Assembly: GCF_000217935.1 (NCBI RefSeq)
Contig: NZ_AFHI01000010.1
Location: forward strand, 52,648-116,647
DNA length: 64,000 nucleotides
Direction of reading: 5' to 3'
Source: Rheinheimera sp. A13L
GTDB taxonomy: Bacteria; Pseudomonadota; Gammaproteobacteria; Enterobacterales; Alteromonadaceae
The translations under genes and the position numbers were made by a program. The notes under the pieces were generated by a model that was given only the letters and a program-made list of their open reading frames with translations, was not told the DNA's origin and did not search any database. Every line of letters starts with the position of its first letter. Positions within the stretch are counted from its first letter, which is position 1. Shown one piece after another: positions 1-9,178 of this stretch.

Positions 1-78
1 ATTCAGACGCAGCAACCACAAATTACCCAGCACCAGGCCAAAAATAATAAGCAGCATCCACCATAGGTTTAGGGTCAT
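1..78 (-). CDS. small membrane protein, DUF2897-like, N-terminal part only
   Basis: The first 26 residues are visible before the window edge. They are strongly hydrophobic (Trp, Leu and Ile rich) and form one N-terminal membrane helix. The start lies 3 bases past the stop of the M15 peptidase gene, so it is the last visible gene of a leftward operon. Small DUF2897 proteins often follow dapE and an M15 peptidase in related gammaproteobacteria. That assignment rests on position and hydrophobicity and is tentative. Confidence 0.5.
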   Translation of the reverse strand, partial: MTLNLWWMLLIIFGLVLGNLWLLRLN

Positions 79-80
79 AT

Positions 81-755
81 TTAATCCTTACAAATAGTGC
101 AGACATAACGCTGAAAAATCAGCGGCAGATGTTCAAGCAACAATGCTTTATCCGGCAGTTCACTTTGAGTTATAGCTTGAGCCAGCATGTTGTGCTCAAA
201 GGACTTTAAATAACCCTCGGCCAAAGGACGATAGCTTAAATGCCAGGCCTCTTTTGCTACGCCGCCTTGATCGTATAAATAAGGCCGGAAAAAGCCAAAG
301 TCGGCAGCACGTTGCTGCAGCCACTGATCCAAAGCATAAAAAGGACCACCTGGTTGATACTCTGCATCCAGTAATTGCACCTGATAATCAGCCGCTACTG
401 CTGCCTTGTCAAATACATCCAGATCCGTGCCCCAATGATGGCGGCTGGCGCCGGGCAAAGCAGAGTACAATAAAATAGCTTCCACTTTGGCAAAGCCAGT
501 TAAGCTATGGATATCAACCTGTTGCTGTGCTTTATTGTAGACAGGGCGCTGACCTGTATATTTAGCTGTCCAAATTCTCGCCTGCTGGGCAAAAGAGCGG
601 TACGACGAAACCAAGGCCAATTCGATGCCATCCAAAGCCGCAGCCTGTTGCATCTGCAGATAAGCTGCTTTGACTTGTGGCATTAATCGATGCTTCAGCT
701 CCAGTTCGACCAGAGCTGATTCGTCAAAGCCTGTCAGAAGCTTAGCTACATTCAT
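81..755 (-). CDS. M15 family D-alanyl-D-alanine carboxypeptidase (VanY-like)
   Basis: A 224-residue zinc peptidase expected to trim D-Ala-D-Ala ends of peptidoglycan peptides. The M15 signatures are present: an SSYRS motif near residue 50, the HxxGxxxD zinc motif at His106-Asp113, and a Glu169-x-Trp-His172 motif carrying the catalytic acid and the third zinc ligand. No clear signal peptide is seen, so either export is non-classical or it acts on cytoplasmic recycling products. Its ATG overlaps the dapE stop in an ATGA, which indicates translational coupling. Confidence 0.88.
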   Translation of the reverse strand: MNVAKLLTGFDESALVELELKHRLMPQVKAAYLQMQQAAALDGIELALVSSYRSFAQQARIWTAKYTGQRPVYNKAQQQVDIHSLTGFAKVEAILLYSALPGASRHHWGTDLDVFDKAAVAADYQVQLLDAEYQPGGPFYALDQWLQQRAADFGFFRPYLYDQGGVAKEAWHLSYRPLAEGYLKSFEHNMLAQAITQSELPDKALLLEHLPLIFQRYVCTICKD

Positions 756-1885
756 TTGGCGACCAGATGCTGCAATATATGCTGATACATATCGGCTAAA
801 GGTTCCAAATCAGCCACTGCCACGCATTCGTTTATTTTATGAATGGTGCCATTACAAGGACCGAGTTCCAGCACCTGAGCGCCTGTAGGCGCGATAAAAC
901 GACCATCTGAAGTACCGCCCGAGGTTTCCAGTGATGGTGCAAAGCCTTTTACCTTGTGCACTGCATGCACAGCGGCAGCCACCAGCTCACCACTGTCGGT
1001 CAGGAAAGGCAGGCCATTAAAGACCCAGTCGATACTGTAGTTCAGGCCATGCTGATCCAAAATCGCCAGAACCCGCTGTTGCAATTGTTCTGCTGTCACT
1101 TCAGTGCTGTAACGGAAGTTAAAGGTCAGTTGCACATCGCCAGGCACTACATTAGTGGCACCGGTGCCAGCATGAATATTGGAGATCTGAAAACTGGTGG
1201 CAGGGAAATAAGCATTGCCTTGATCCCAGACGGTTTGTGCTAATTCCGCCAGCGCAGGAGCTGCTTTATGAATAGGGTTGTCCACCAGGTGTGGATAAGC
1301 CACATGGCCCTGAATACCTTTGACCGTCAGATAACCTGTTAAAGAACCGCGACGGCCATTTTTAATCACATCGCCCAATTGTTGGCTGCTGGATGGCTCA
1401 CCCACTAAACACCATGTTATTTTTTCCTGACGGCTTTCCAGTACTTCAATGACACGTTTGGTGCCATTGATAAATGGGCCTTCTTCATCGCTGGTAATTA
1501 AAAAGGCAATATCACCAGTAAGCTCCGGATTACTGGCTAAAAAACGCTCTGTCGCTACCACCATAGCGGCCAGGCTGCCTTTCATATCCGCAGCGCCACG
1601 GCCGTATAACATGCCATCACGAATTTCAGGTGCAAATGGCGGGCTGGTCCATTGATCCAGTGGTCCTGTTGGTACTACGTCTGTATGACCGGCAAAACAA
1701 AATAAGGGTTTCCCCTGACCTCTGCGCGCCCATAAATTCAGTGTGTCTTCAAAAAACATCGACTCAATAGTAAAACCTAAAGCTTCAAGACGTTGTGCCA
1801 TTAATTGCTGGCAACCGGCATCTTCCGGAGTGACCGACTGGCGGCTGATTAAGTCTTTGGTCAGATCTAGTACTGCTGTGCTCAT
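752..1885 (-). CDS. dapE: succinyl-diaminopimelate desuccinylase
   Basis: DapE hydrolyses N-succinyl-LL-diaminopimelate to succinate and LL-diaminopimelate in lysine and peptidoglycan precursor synthesis. The 377-residue length is normal. M20 metallopeptidase features are present: GHTDVVP with His67 and Asp69, RGAADMKG with the bridging Asp100, the catalytic and metal-binding pair Glu134-Glu135, and the C-terminal His in the GTIHKINE stretch. It overlaps the upstream ArsC-like gene and the downstream M15 gene by 4 bases each. The pairing with a peptidoglycan peptidase fits a cell-wall operon. Confidence 0.97.
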   Translation of the reverse strand: MSTAVLDLTKDLISRQSVTPEDAGCQQLMAQRLEALGFTIESMFFEDTLNLWARRGQGKPLFCFAGHTDVVPTGPLDQWTSPPFAPEIRDGMLYGRGAADMKGSLAAMVVATERFLASNPELTGDIAFLITSDEEGPFINGTKRVIEVLESRQEKITWCLVGEPSSSQQLGDVIKNGRRGSLTGYLTVKGIQGHVAYPHLVDNPIHKAAPALAELAQTVWDQGNAYFPATSFQISNIHAGTGATNVVPGDVQLTFNFRYSTEVTAEQLQQRVLAILDQHGLNYSIDWVFNGLPFLTDSGELVAAAVHAVHKVKGFAPSLETSGGTSDGRFIAPTGAQVLELGPCNGTIHKINECVAVADLEPLADMYQHILQHLVAK

Positions 1886-2235
1886 GCGGAGATCCCAAAA
1901 ATTGTCTGATAATTTTTTTCTGAAAAACCAAGATGAAAAGCGCCATTGTGCTCAAGTACGGGTCGCTTTATCAAGGCCGGTTGCGCCAGCATCAGTGCCA
2001 CGGCTTTTTCAGCCGTCATGTTGTCTTTGTCTGCATCCGGTAAGGCTCTGTAGGTAGTACCTTTGGTATTGAGCAATTGTTGCCACTGCAACTGCTGCAT
2101 AAATTCTGCTAAAAGTGCTGCACTGATCCCATCCTGACGATAATCAATATACTGGTGCGGCAGTTGTTGCAGCTCCAGCCATTTGCGGGCTTTTTTGATA
2201 GTGCCACAATTTTTGATGCCATAAATGCGGGTCAT
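1882..2235 (-). CDS. ArsC/Spx/YffB-like thioredoxin-fold reductase
   Basis: A 117-residue protein of the ArsC-like thioredoxin fold. It begins with the strand and turn [12 protein letters not shown], carrying one Cys at position 10. The distal half has the RPVLE motif typical of this family, and the Arg-Pro is the conserved cis-proline site. A longer frame continues upstream to 2505, but family alignment starts at the Met at 2235, and the extra part overlaps the EIIA-like gene, so the shorter start is chosen. YffB-type members commonly sit directly before dapE, as here. The natural substrate is unknown; glutathione-dependent reduction has been proposed for relatives. Confidence 0.85.
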   Translation of the reverse strand: MTRIYGIKNCGTIKKARKWLELQQLPHQYIDYRQDGISAALLAEFMQQLQWQQLLNTKGTTYRALPDADKDNMTAEKAVALMLAQPALIKRPVLEHNGAFHLGFSEKNYQTIFGISA

Positions 2236-2248
2236 AAAGCCATAAGTC

Positions 2249-2776
2249 CTAAGCGCTAACCAATTGAATAGCCAACAAGTCATCCTGTAGCGCCTGATGA
2301 TAACCTGCACGGCAATGAATACTATGAATTTTGGAGTGGGGGGCAATACGTAAAAACAACCCGAAGCTCTGACCAGGCTGACTGAGCAGCGCCTTATCGT
2401 AATGCAGTAAGGCTTGTCCTGCCTGAACCTTAGTGTGCTCGCCGACCAGCCAGTGAAACCCCAGGCCCTGTTTATCCTGACAATAAAGTGGAAAATCCAG
2501 CACAAGTTTCAATCCGCTGGAGTGGATAAACTGAAGATGTTGGCCTGTCTGATTTTTCCGGCTGAACAAGGCTGTAAAGGGGCTGTATAAAGTAGTGCCA
2601 CGTAATTCAAGCCAAAGCCCGTCGCCCTGTAAGCCTGATACCATCAGGGGATCTGTACTGTCCATACGGTTGTGGCTGAACGCATCGACCGGACTTCTGA
2701 TCCGTAACTTTAACTGTGGATCCAGGCTGGTATGCCAGTGCAACAGGCTAAAAGGGCTGAACATGGGCAAAAACAT
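2249..2776 (-). CDS. PTS glucose EIIA (Crr)-like protein with degenerate active site
   Basis: A 175-residue protein whose middle aligns by eye with the EIIA-glucose fold: an SPVD opening (cf. APLSG), GDGLWLEL near 51-58 (cf. GDGIAIKP), YSPF, HSSGLKLVLDF near 85-95 (cf. DSGVELFVHF) and GLGFHWLVGE...VQAGQALLHYD near 104-127. The phosphorylated His of Crr (His90 in E. coli) corresponds to Asp94 here, while a His resembling Crr His75 remains near residue 80. It therefore probably cannot accept phosphate in the usual way and may be a regulatory or structural relic. It is the first gene of the leftward operon, 13 bases before the ArsC-like gene. No clear Shine-Dalgarno precedes the start. Confidence 0.6.
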   Translation of the reverse strand: MFLPMFSPFSLLHWHTSLDPQLKLRIRSPVDAFSHNRMDSTDPLMVSGLQGDGLWLELRGTTLYSPFTALFSRKNQTGQHLQFIHSSGLKLVLDFPLYCQDKQGLGFHWLVGEHTKVQAGQALLHYDKALLSQPGQSFGLFLRIAPHSKIHSIHCRAGYHQALQDDLLAIQLVSA

Positions 2777-2834
2777 TTAAAGGAATATGGCTTGATAGTA
2801 ACGAAAAAAACAGAATTTGGCGAAGACTTCCTGT

Positions 2835-2860
2835 AAGCCGGATTATTTTTCCGGCTTTTA
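2835..2860 (+). terminator. hairpin resembling an intrinsic terminator
   Basis: An 8-base perfect inverted repeat (AAGCCGGA at 2835-2842, TCCGGCTT at 2850-2857) with a 7-base loop and a short T run on the + strand. No + strand gene precedes it, so it could end a short unannotated transcript or insulate the leftward promoter. Confidence 0.45.
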
Positions 2861-3008
2861 GTCAGGCGGCAGAACTTGTGCAGAGTAGGGCAGTCAAACA
2901 AAATAAGGTATTTCCTGGGTTTGAATATAAAAACGTCATGAAAAGCTGATAAACAACAGTCATATTTGATGACAAAACCATGTAAGCCTTATGCATTCTT
3001 TGTTACTG

Positions 3009-3031
3009 TTGTCCACAGATTCTGTGGATAA
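3009..3031. promoter_or_regulatory. inverted pair of DnaA-box-like 9-mers
   Basis: The sequence contains TTGTCCACA followed by the reverse complement of a perfect DnaA box (TTATCCACA), separated by a few bases and forming a palindrome. Similar boxes occur in DnaA-regulated promoters. No dnaA, gidA or rnpA gene is nearby, so this is not taken as oriC. Confidence 0.35.
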
Positions 3032-3377
3032 CTTTGTGTGTTGTTATGTTTAACTGCTTTAACTGTTTGAATTTAATGGTTAAATACTAATGGCACAAAA
3101 TTTGTTTAGTTTGGCCTTTAGCAAATAGTTGGGCAAAGGCAGGAAACTGATAGTTTTCATCTTCAATCTGAAACTTTTGCCGTAAAACATTTGAGCTTTG
3201 TTTGTTTCAAAAATGTTGATATTAGCCGTGTTTGATCAGTTAACCAGAGAATATTTTAAGGTCAGGCCGATTTTACCTTTAGTTTCAGCCAAAGCTGGAC
3301 GATAGTAAGTACAGGGGGTAGACTCCGAACGAACGACCTTGTGGTAAATACACCCATCATCAAGAGGAGTGCCTGCG

Positions 3378-3821
3378 ATGTCAGCTACGTTTTCGACACT
3401 CAAAGCGGGGATGCAGTACAGCCGTGACTGGCCTGTGGTACCTCAATTAAATGCAGTTTTTCCGGAAAACAAAATTATCCGCATGACAGTATTTGCGCAA
3501 AAAACATTGCCTGTCATCGCAGTGTTGGGTGCAGTTGTGCAGTTTAACCAGCTTGGCTCAAGCCAATTGCCGCTGATCCTGACCATGATGCTGTTTATTT
3601 TATCTATGCCGTTTCAGGGCTGGTATTGGCTGGGAAAAAGAGCGCAAACTGAATTGCCGCCTGGCCTGAGTAGCTGGTATGGTGAAATTAAACAGAAGAT
3701 GCAGGCGCAGGGGCTACAAACCCAAAACCCACAACACAAATTGCGTTATGCAGATTTGGCGTTGCTGCTCAAACAGGCTTTTGGGCAACTGGATAAGACC
3801 TTTCTTCGCGACTGGCTGTAA
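3378..3821 (+). CDS. yfbV: YfbV/UPF0208 family membrane protein
   Basis: A 147-residue inner-membrane protein matching YfbV along its length: a YSRDWP stretch near the start, ENKIIRMT before the first helix, two membrane helices (about 44-85), QGWYWLGKR after the second, and a C-terminal AFGQLDKTFL tail almost identical to the family. In E. coli YfbV limits the reach of the MatP-organised terminus macrodomain. The ATG at 3378 is chosen because an AAGAGGAG Shine-Dalgarno ends 8 bases upstream; a GTG at 3369 would lie inside it. Confidence 0.9.
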   Translation: MSATFSTLKAGMQYSRDWPVVPQLNAVFPENKIIRMTVFAQKTLPVIAVLGAVVQFNQLGSSQLPLILTMMLFILSMPFQGWYWLGKRAQTELPPGLSSWYGEIKQKMQAQGLQTQNPQHKLRYADLALLLKQAFGQLDKTFLRDWL

Positions 3822-3840
3822 GCCAGTCGTCCTCTTTATT
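3809..3840 (+). terminator. hairpin overlapping the yfbV stop
   Basis: A perfect 9-base stem (CGACTGGCT at 3809-3817, AGCCAGTCG at 3821-3829) with a 3-base loop, followed by a T-rich stretch. The first arm contains the last yfbV codons. It separates convergent genes and may terminate both. Confidence 0.6.
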
Positions 3841-4456
3841 TTTCGGACAAATAAATTCGCCGAGAATAGGTATAGACCCACTCTGGTTTGTAAATGACCA
3901 GCAGGGTCATCGCCATGCCATTAAGCAAAGCTTCCGGCAAAGCCGCCAGTGGAATAAAAATTAAGTAACTGTCGTAGAGTTGATGCGCACTGTACTGATC
4001 CGCGTGATACCAGGCTTGCAGCAGCATAAATACTACCAGAGCCAAAGCGCTGTTTAAAAAAGCCGCAACAAATAAATAGACAAACAAGTGTCGCTTCAAA
4101 TAATAAAAACAGAGCAGGTAAACAGCATAATTCAGCGCCAGTACCAACCAGCCAGAGGCTAAAGCCCAAAGCAATTGATCCAGGCTTTGGGTGTTCATCA
4201 GCCATTGCAGCGCCATCACCAGCACAAACAGCAGGCAGCTTAAGCGCAAACCAAACAACAACACCAAAGTGGTCAGTGCCAGAAAATGAATGGATAAGGC
4301 ATCCAGTACAGCGGCGTCGGTTTGCCATAACAAAGCAAGCACGCAAACACTGGCCCCGGCTACAGGCCAGGGCACTGCTTTATGCGGCAATTCGCGCCAG
4401 AAGTCGCGGTTGAGTACCAAGCCCGCAAACAACAGCAGGCAAAATGCCGCCAGCAT
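3836..4456 (-). CDS. CbiM-like energy-coupling factor transporter permease
   Basis: A 206-residue polytopic membrane protein with about six helices. Its C-terminal segment LPEALLNGMAMTLLVIYKPEWV resembles the LPExxxNGM...PEWV signature of the CbiM/NikM-type permease family, which takes part in cobalt or nickel uptake. No ATPase or T-component gene is adjacent, so it may work with components encoded elsewhere or have another role. Its start is only 3 bases past the xthA stop, indicating co-translation with xthA. Confidence 0.65.
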   Translation of the reverse strand: MLAAFCLLLFAGLVLNRDFWRELPHKAVPWPVAGASVCVLALLWQTDAAVLDALSIHFLALTTLVLLFGLRLSCLLFVLVMALQWLMNTQSLDQLLWALASGWLVLALNYAVYLLCFYYLKRHLFVYLFVAAFLNSALALVVFMLLQAWYHADQYSAHQLYDSYLIFIPLAALPEALLNGMAMTLLVIYKPEWVYTYSRRIYLSEK

Positions 4457-4459
4457 CAG

Positions 4460-5272
4460 TTAGCTCAGATCAAAAGTAGACCAGACAGGTGCATGATCAG
4501 AAGGACGCTCTGAGGCTCGCAGTTCATAATCTACGTCACTTTCTGTACACAAAGCGGCTAAAGGTGGAGTCGCCATTACCACATCAATACGCAGGCCTCT
4601 GTTGTCATCAAAACCTTTAGAACGGTAATCAAACCAGCTGTATTTTTCGGTTGCATCCGGATGCAAAGCACGGAAGGTATCTATTAAACCCCAGCCTTTT
4701 AATGTTGCCAGCATTTCACGTTCTTCCGGTAAAAATGAACATTTCCCTTCTTTTAACCATCGTTTGGCATTGGCTGCACCTATGCCTATATCCAGATCTT
4801 CAGGGGAAATATTAATGTCACCAATGACGGCGACATAATCATCCGGGCTGTGGTGGTTGATTAAATACTGCTGCAGGTCGGCATAAAATTTCTGTTTGGC
4901 CGGGAATTTAGTTTCATGACTGCGGTTTTCACCTTGCGGGAAATAGCCGTTTAATAAGGTCAGGGTTTTACCATTGTCCAGCGCAAAAGTACCAATCAGC
5001 ATACGACGCTGGGCATCAGGAGCATCTGTTGGGAAGCCGTACAACATCGACAGTGCTGGTTTTTTACTTAGAATAGCCACACCGTAATGGCCTTTTTGAC
5101 CAAAATAATACAAGTGGTAGCCAAACTTCTGCATATCTTCCAGTGGAAATTCATCATCATGCACTTTAATTTCCTGCAAGCCGACAAAATCAGGGGAATG
5201 TTTGGCCAGTAAGGCTTCGATTTGATGAGGTCTGGCGCGTAAGCCATTTATATTAAAAGAGATAATTTTCAT
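4460..5272 (-). CDS. xthA: exodeoxyribonuclease III
   Basis: A 270-residue AP endonuclease and 3'-5' exonuclease for base-excision repair. It follows E. coli XthA closely: [12 protein letters not shown] at the start, [12 protein letters not shown] with the metal-binding Glu, [21 protein letters not shown] with the catalytic Asp and Asn, [28 protein letters not shown] and the final SDHAPVW with the catalytic His. The start at 5272 matches the family; an in-frame GTG at 5290 would add six unsupported residues. It is the first gene of a two-gene leftward unit. Confidence 0.97.
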   Translation of the reverse strand: MKIISFNINGLRARPHQIEALLAKHSPDFVGLQEIKVHDDEFPLEDMQKFGYHLYYFGQKGHYGVAILSKKPALSMLYGFPTDAPDAQRRMLIGTFALDNGKTLTLLNGYFPQGENRSHETKFPAKQKFYADLQQYLINHHSPDDYVAVIGDINISPEDLDIGIGAANAKRWLKEGKCSFLPEEREMLATLKGWGLIDTFRALHPDATEKYSWFDYRSKGFDDNRGLRIDVVMATPPLAALCTESDVDYELRASERPSDHAPVWSTFDLS

Positions 5273-5340
5273 GATGATGCTCTGGTCCACATAAGAGTAA
5301 TAGCCTTTGAGCTCTATACTAGCATTTTGTCTGCCCTGAC

Positions 5341-6099
5341 GTGAACCGCTGCTTGCTCAGTCAGCCGACAAACTTTAAGCTATGCCTTTGCTTTGATGAG
5401 TCTGATGCTGTGAGTTCTGAGTTACCTGCCTATCAGTTAAAGTTTTCCGCCAGAAGACGTAGTGTTCAACTGAAAATTCAGTCAGGACAGCTATGGGTGT
5501 CTGCACCAACAGGCTGCGATCTGCAATTTATTCAGCAGCTTATACAGCAAAAAAAGGACTGGATTGATAAACACCTGAGTCAACAGCAACACACTACTGA
5601 ACCCGGCTGGCTGGCGCAGCGACAAATTCCTTTATTCGACGATAAACTAAAGCTCAAAATTGTACAGGATACAGTCAACCAGTTTAGTCTGGACGGCGAC
5701 TGTTTATGGCTGCAGTTATCAAGCCGAAACAAAAACCAAAGCCAGAGCAAATGGATAGAAAAGCTGGTAACCGAATTTTATCTGCAGCAGGCGAAGCTCT
5801 GGTTTGAGCAGGAAGTGCAACTTCGGCAGCAACAGATGTCGCTTTCCAGCCGCGAAGTGCGGGTGTGTAATTTCAAAGCCAAGTGGGGCAGTTGTGACTC
5901 ATCCGGTGTACTGAGTTTTAACTGGCGCTTACTGATGGCTCCTGTGTGGGTGGCTCAGTATGTGGTGGTGCATGAACTGGCACATTTGGTCCATATGAAT
6001 CACAGCAAAAGTTTTTGGGCTTTAGTCAGTCAGTTTAATCAGGACGCTGCCAAAGCACGGCTTTGGTTAAAACAAAATCAGCACTGGATGCAGTTGTAG
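5341..6099 (+). CDS. YgjP/DUF45-type M48-like metallopeptidase
   Basis: Up to 252 residues. The C-terminal half carries [19 protein letters not shown] followed by the zinc site [16 protein letters not shown], the hallmark of YgjP/SprT-like zincins (HExxH plus a downstream His). The N-terminal half has the basic [11 protein letters not shown] strand typical of the family. The start is uncertain: GTG 5341 gives the longest form, while GTG 5410 gives a family-like N-terminus. Neither has a good Shine-Dalgarno. It is probably a cytoplasmic protease of unknown target and is divergent from xthA. Confidence 0.82.
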   Translation: MNRCLLSQPTNFKLCLCFDESDAVSSELPAYQLKFSARRRSVQLKIQSGQLWVSAPTGCDLQFIQQLIQQKKDWIDKHLSQQQHTTEPGWLAQRQIPLFDDKLKLKIVQDTVNQFSLDGDCLWLQLSSRNKNQSQSKWIEKLVTEFYLQQAKLWFEQEVQLRQQQMSLSSREVRVCNFKAKWGSCDSSGVLSFNWRLLMAPVWVAQYVVVHELAHLVHMNHSKSFWALVSQFNQDAAKARLWLKQNQHWMQL

Positions 6100-6423
6100 T
6101 TTTCCAATCACCGCAGTTTGAACCAAAGTGATGTACCAGAAAAAAAGAAAGCCGACCCATAAGGCCGGCAAAGTTTACATCTTGGGAGAATAGAAAGGAT
6201 GATTCACTAAGTCAGACTCTGGTCGTTGCAAAAGATTCCATTTTATTTTTGTTTTTTTGATCTCTGTGCTTTTCTTTGCAGTTTGTTGGGGTTAAAGCGC
6301 AACAGATGCTTTCCAGCGGGCGGTGTTTTCTGTTTTAATTCGCAGCAACCTCACTTGGACAGTGAAACTAATCAACAGCAAATTGGCCAGTCAGAGCCGA
6401 TATTTTCTTTTCAGGACCACAAC
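6100..6423. other. spacer upstream of deoC
   Basis: A 324-base spacer. At 6151-6169 there is a GCCGACC/GGCCGGC hairpin with one mismatch, and on the - strand it is followed by a run of Ts, so it looks like a leftward terminator although no leftward gene abuts it. The remainder is open in the deoC frame back to 6226 but shows no family similarity. It is treated as leader. Confidence 0.5.
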
Positions 6424-7158
6424 ATGACGAATCCTCTGCGTATACAACAGCTAATGAAGCTGGTCGATTTAACCCGTTTAACGGATCAGGATAACGCTGA
6501 CGCTATGCAGCAATGGCTGGAACAGGATTTAGCCCATGCAGTAATTCTGCCTGCTGCTGTCTGTGTCTACCCGGCTTATCTGGCGCAGGTGAAAAGCTTT
6601 TTGCAGCAGCGCCAGTTTTCAGTACAGCTGGCTACTGTAGTGAATTTCCCGACCGGGGCTTTGCCTTTACCAGAAGTGCTGGAGCAAATTCGACAGGCCT
6701 TAGCTGCTGGTGCTGATGAAATTGACTGTGTTTTGCCTTACCAAACTTTGTTGTCTGGCCAGACAGAGCAGGTTCGACAGTTTTTAGCTGAGGTTCGAAA
6801 AGCCACGGCAGGTGTTTGTTTAAAAATCATTATTGAATCTGGCGAGTTATTGACCTGCCAGCAAATCAGCAAAGCCACTGAGCTGGTGGTGCAGTCGGGC
6901 GCCGATTTTGTCAAAACATCGACAGGTAAAGTCAAAGTGGGCGTCACTGAAGAAGCGGCCCGTATTGTGTTGGCTGTGATTGCCGCTTCTGATCGTCCTG
7001 TTGGTTTCAAAGCCTCTGGTGGTGTGCGTTCAGTGGAGTTTGCATTAAAGCTGGTGGGGTTATTCGAAGAGCTTACAGGTCACCTGGCCACTCCTGAGTT
7101 TATGCGTTTAGGCGCAAGTGCGTTGCTGAATGATTTAAGCCAACAACTGGATTATTAA
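6424..7158 (+). CDS. deoC: deoxyribose-phosphate aldolase
   Basis: A 244-residue class I aldolase that splits 2-deoxyribose-5-phosphate into glyceraldehyde-3-phosphate and acetaldehyde in deoxynucleoside catabolism. Visible motifs are LVDLTRL near the start, VVNFPTG near 72-78, GADEIDCVLP with Asp101, GADFVKTSTGK with the Schiff-base Lys164, and GFKASGGVRS with Lys196. The ATG at 6424 is preceded by a CAGGA site and gives a normal length; the frame continues upstream to 6226 without similarity. No deoA, deoB or deoD is adjacent. Confidence 0.95.
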   Translation: MTNPLRIQQLMKLVDLTRLTDQDNADAMQQWLEQDLAHAVILPAAVCVYPAYLAQVKSFLQQRQFSVQLATVVNFPTGALPLPEVLEQIRQALAAGADEIDCVLPYQTLLSGQTEQVRQFLAEVRKATAGVCLKIIIESGELLTCQQISKATELVVQSGADFVKTSTGKVKVGVTEEAARIVLAVIAASDRPVGFKASGGVRSVEFALKLVGLFEELTGHLATPEFMRLGASALLNDLSQQLDY

Positions 7159-7172
7159 AATTGGTTTGATTG

Positions 7173-7200
7173 CAGCCGCGGAAAGGCTATTTAGCGGCTG
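7173..7200. terminator. hairpin between convergent deoC and response regulator
   Basis: An inverted repeat, CAGCCGC at 7173-7179 and GCGGCTG at 7194-7200. One arm covers the last codons of the leftward gene. The T run is weak, so this is a modest terminator candidate. Confidence 0.4.
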
Positions 7201-8879
7201 TAACGTTTTTCTTCTTTGAGTTTATTAAACTGCAGCAATAATTCCTGATGGCGCACTCTGTGGTGTTCCGGCAGTGGCATATTGTCGACAATTCTGAAGG
7301 TCTTACGGCACTTTTCCGCCAGCTCGAGCGGTTTTTTCCGTTTTGGGTCTGCCATCATCTGTATGGCAGTCTGAATATAGTTCAGCGCGCTGCCTGTGTT
7401 CATTGGAGCAACTTCCAGGGCTTGTTCAAAACGGATCAACGCCTGTTCGTAATTACTTTCTTTGTAGAACTGAATACCTTGTTTATTGAGTTCGTTAAAG
7501 CTGGCCTGACGGCTTAATGAACGGCTTTGTTGTTCACTGAATAATTTTTCCAGTATAGGGTCAATGGCACCGGACAAGTTTTGTAGTTTCTCCACCAGTG
7601 CTGATGCCTGTTCAAACTCACCAATCTGGTTTAGCAGCAGCACCGCATCTGCTGCACAGTGCGGTATAGGTGGCATTTCGTCTGGTTTTTCCGGATCGAT
7701 CTCAGGGTTCATTTGAGCGGCGACGCGATCAGAGACTGTGGCGAAGGTTTTTTTCGCCAGATACTGCTGACCACTTAAAGACTCCAGACGGGCCTGACAT
7801 AAGGTTTCAAACAAATCAAAATCAAAGTCACGAATAACTGTATCTTCACGTTTCGCTCTGTGAATAGCCATCAGGGCTTCCTGCTGGTATTTATTACGCT
7901 GATTCAACTCTTCAGAGCGGGAAGCAGCGTCTATTACAGTGCGGATATAGTTCAGCAAATGCACCACTTCCTGACGGGCAGAACGTCTGGTAATTTCGTA
8001 AATTTGTTTGCTGGCTTGCACCAGATTGGCCAAATCGTCCATTTCTCTGGCGATGTCCATCAACAAATTTTGTCGGCTGACAGAAAACGGAGAAATAACA
8101 ATGGCTTGAGTGATTACCACCATGGCTTCTTCCATCAAACCCTGAGCAATTAAGTTGCGGGCTTTCAGATCATAAGCTTCGGAAAAATACCTGTTGGTAT
8201 CAATAGCCTCGTCACAAAGCTCTAAACTTTCCTCATAACGCTCCTGCTCAAAACACAAACGGGCTTGCAGCAATAAAGCCCAGTTCGTGCGGCTAAAAGC
8301 CAGAGTTTCTGACAGCAGAGCTTCAGCTTCCTGATACTGTTTTAGTTTTAAATGAGTTTCAGCCTGAATACGGCCGCACAACGAATGATAACGACTTGCT
8401 TGTTCACGTTCCTGTTTACAGGCTTCGATCACCAGTTCAGGCTGTTCATCAAACATGGCCTGATAAATAGGCGCAAGTTGCTTTTTCTTATTCTGAATTT
8501 TAACCAGACGGGTGCGTAATACACTTTGTGAAAAAGGTTTGATAATGTAGTCGTCAGGTTCTGCTTCAACAGCACCCACCACCATAGGCACCTGATTTTC
8601 TCCTGTGACCAGCATATAAACAGCAGCAGGGTGCAGCAGTTTTTTCTCGCGTAAATCTTCTAATAACTGACGGCCGTTTTTGCCTGAACCTAGGTTGTAA
8701 TCGACAAATAACACATCATAAGAGCCGTGCATGCATTTCCATAATGCCTGTTCACCGGTTAGAACAAAGGCAATATTGGTCGCTCCCATCGAATACAGTA
8801 TGCCTTTGAGCAATAACTGGAAGGGACGTTGGTCATCAACAATAAGGACTCGAAGATTTTCGAGAGTTTTGTACGACAT
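7191..8879 (-). CDS. response regulator with C-terminal TPR-like region
   Basis: A 562-residue cytoplasmic protein. Residues 8-125 form a receiver domain with acidic pair Asp15-Asp16, phosphoacceptor Asp60 (in VDYNLG) and Lys114 in IIKPFS. The rest is helical with TPR-like repeats (about 170-300 and 460-520; for example a stretch ending FEQALEVAPMNTGSALNYIQ). There is no DNA-binding or enzymatic output, so it probably signals by protein-protein contact. No kinase is adjacent. Similar REC-TPR proteins occur in Shewanella and Alteromonas, mostly of unknown role. Confidence 0.88.
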   Translation of the reverse strand: MSYKTLENLRVLIVDDQRPFQLLLKGILYSMGATNIAFVLTGEQALWKCMHGSYDVLFVDYNLGSGKNGRQLLEDLREKKLLHPAAVYMLVTGENQVPMVVGAVEAEPDDYIIKPFSQSVLRTRLVKIQNKKKQLAPIYQAMFDEQPELVIEACKQEREQASRYHSLCGRIQAETHLKLKQYQEAEALLSETLAFSRTNWALLLQARLCFEQERYEESLELCDEAIDTNRYFSEAYDLKARNLIAQGLMEEAMVVITQAIVISPFSVSRQNLLMDIAREMDDLANLVQASKQIYEITRRSARQEVVHLLNYIRTVIDAASRSEELNQRNKYQQEALMAIHRAKREDTVIRDFDFDLFETLCQARLESLSGQQYLAKKTFATVSDRVAAQMNPEIDPEKPDEMPPIPHCAADAVLLLNQIGEFEQASALVEKLQNLSGAIDPILEKLFSEQQSRSLSRQASFNELNKQGIQFYKESNYEQALIRFEQALEVAPMNTGSALNYIQTAIQMMADPKRKKPLELAEKCRKTFRIVDNMPLPEHHRVRHQELLLQFNKLKEEKRYSR

Positions 8880-8982
8880 TCAGCAAACCTATCGATTCAA
8901 TTATCGCAAGTGTTGATAATATGTTTGATTTTAGCAAGGAAAATTTAGAGACTTATTTTTGAACTGCAACGCAGGAAGAAAA

Positions 8983-9067
<85 letters not shown>

Positions 9068-9082
9068 ACAAGTGTGGAGCGC

Positions 9083-9110
9083 ATCTTATCAAAAAACATT
9101 TTGATGTAAA
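9083..9110 (-). promoter_or_regulatory. promoter of tRNA-Tyr
   Basis: On the - strand a TTTACA -35 (9105-9110) and a TAAGAT -10 (9083-9088) are 16 bases apart, followed by a GC-rich discriminator (GCGCTCC). This is typical of stringently controlled stable-RNA promoters. Confidence 0.6.
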
Positions 9111-9178
9111 GGAAATTACTCAACTTTTTTGTCTGACTGCCGATAAAGCAAACAATATGATGTTTTTGTGCAGATTTT

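Larger units (their letters stand above)
2777..3377. other. 600-base divergent spacer
   Basis: This spacer lies between the leftward dapE operon and rightward yfbV. It is AT-rich and has no convincing gene. It contains a hairpin with a short T run (2835-2860) and a pair of inverted DnaA-box-like 9-mers (about 3009-3031). Promoters for both flanking genes must lie here, but none can be fixed with confidence by eye. Confidence 0.6.

Noticed and set aside
1882..2505. Long 207-residue frame containing the ArsC-like protein
   Set aside because: The first 90 residues show no similarity and overlap the EIIA-like gene; the family start is the Met at 2235.
3000..3040. Possible chromosomal replication origin
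   Set aside because: Only two DnaA-like boxes and no dnaA, gidA, rnpA or mioC genes nearby.
6226..6423. N-terminal extension of DeoC
   Set aside because: No similarity to aldolases; ATG 6424 has a ribosome site and gives the usual length.
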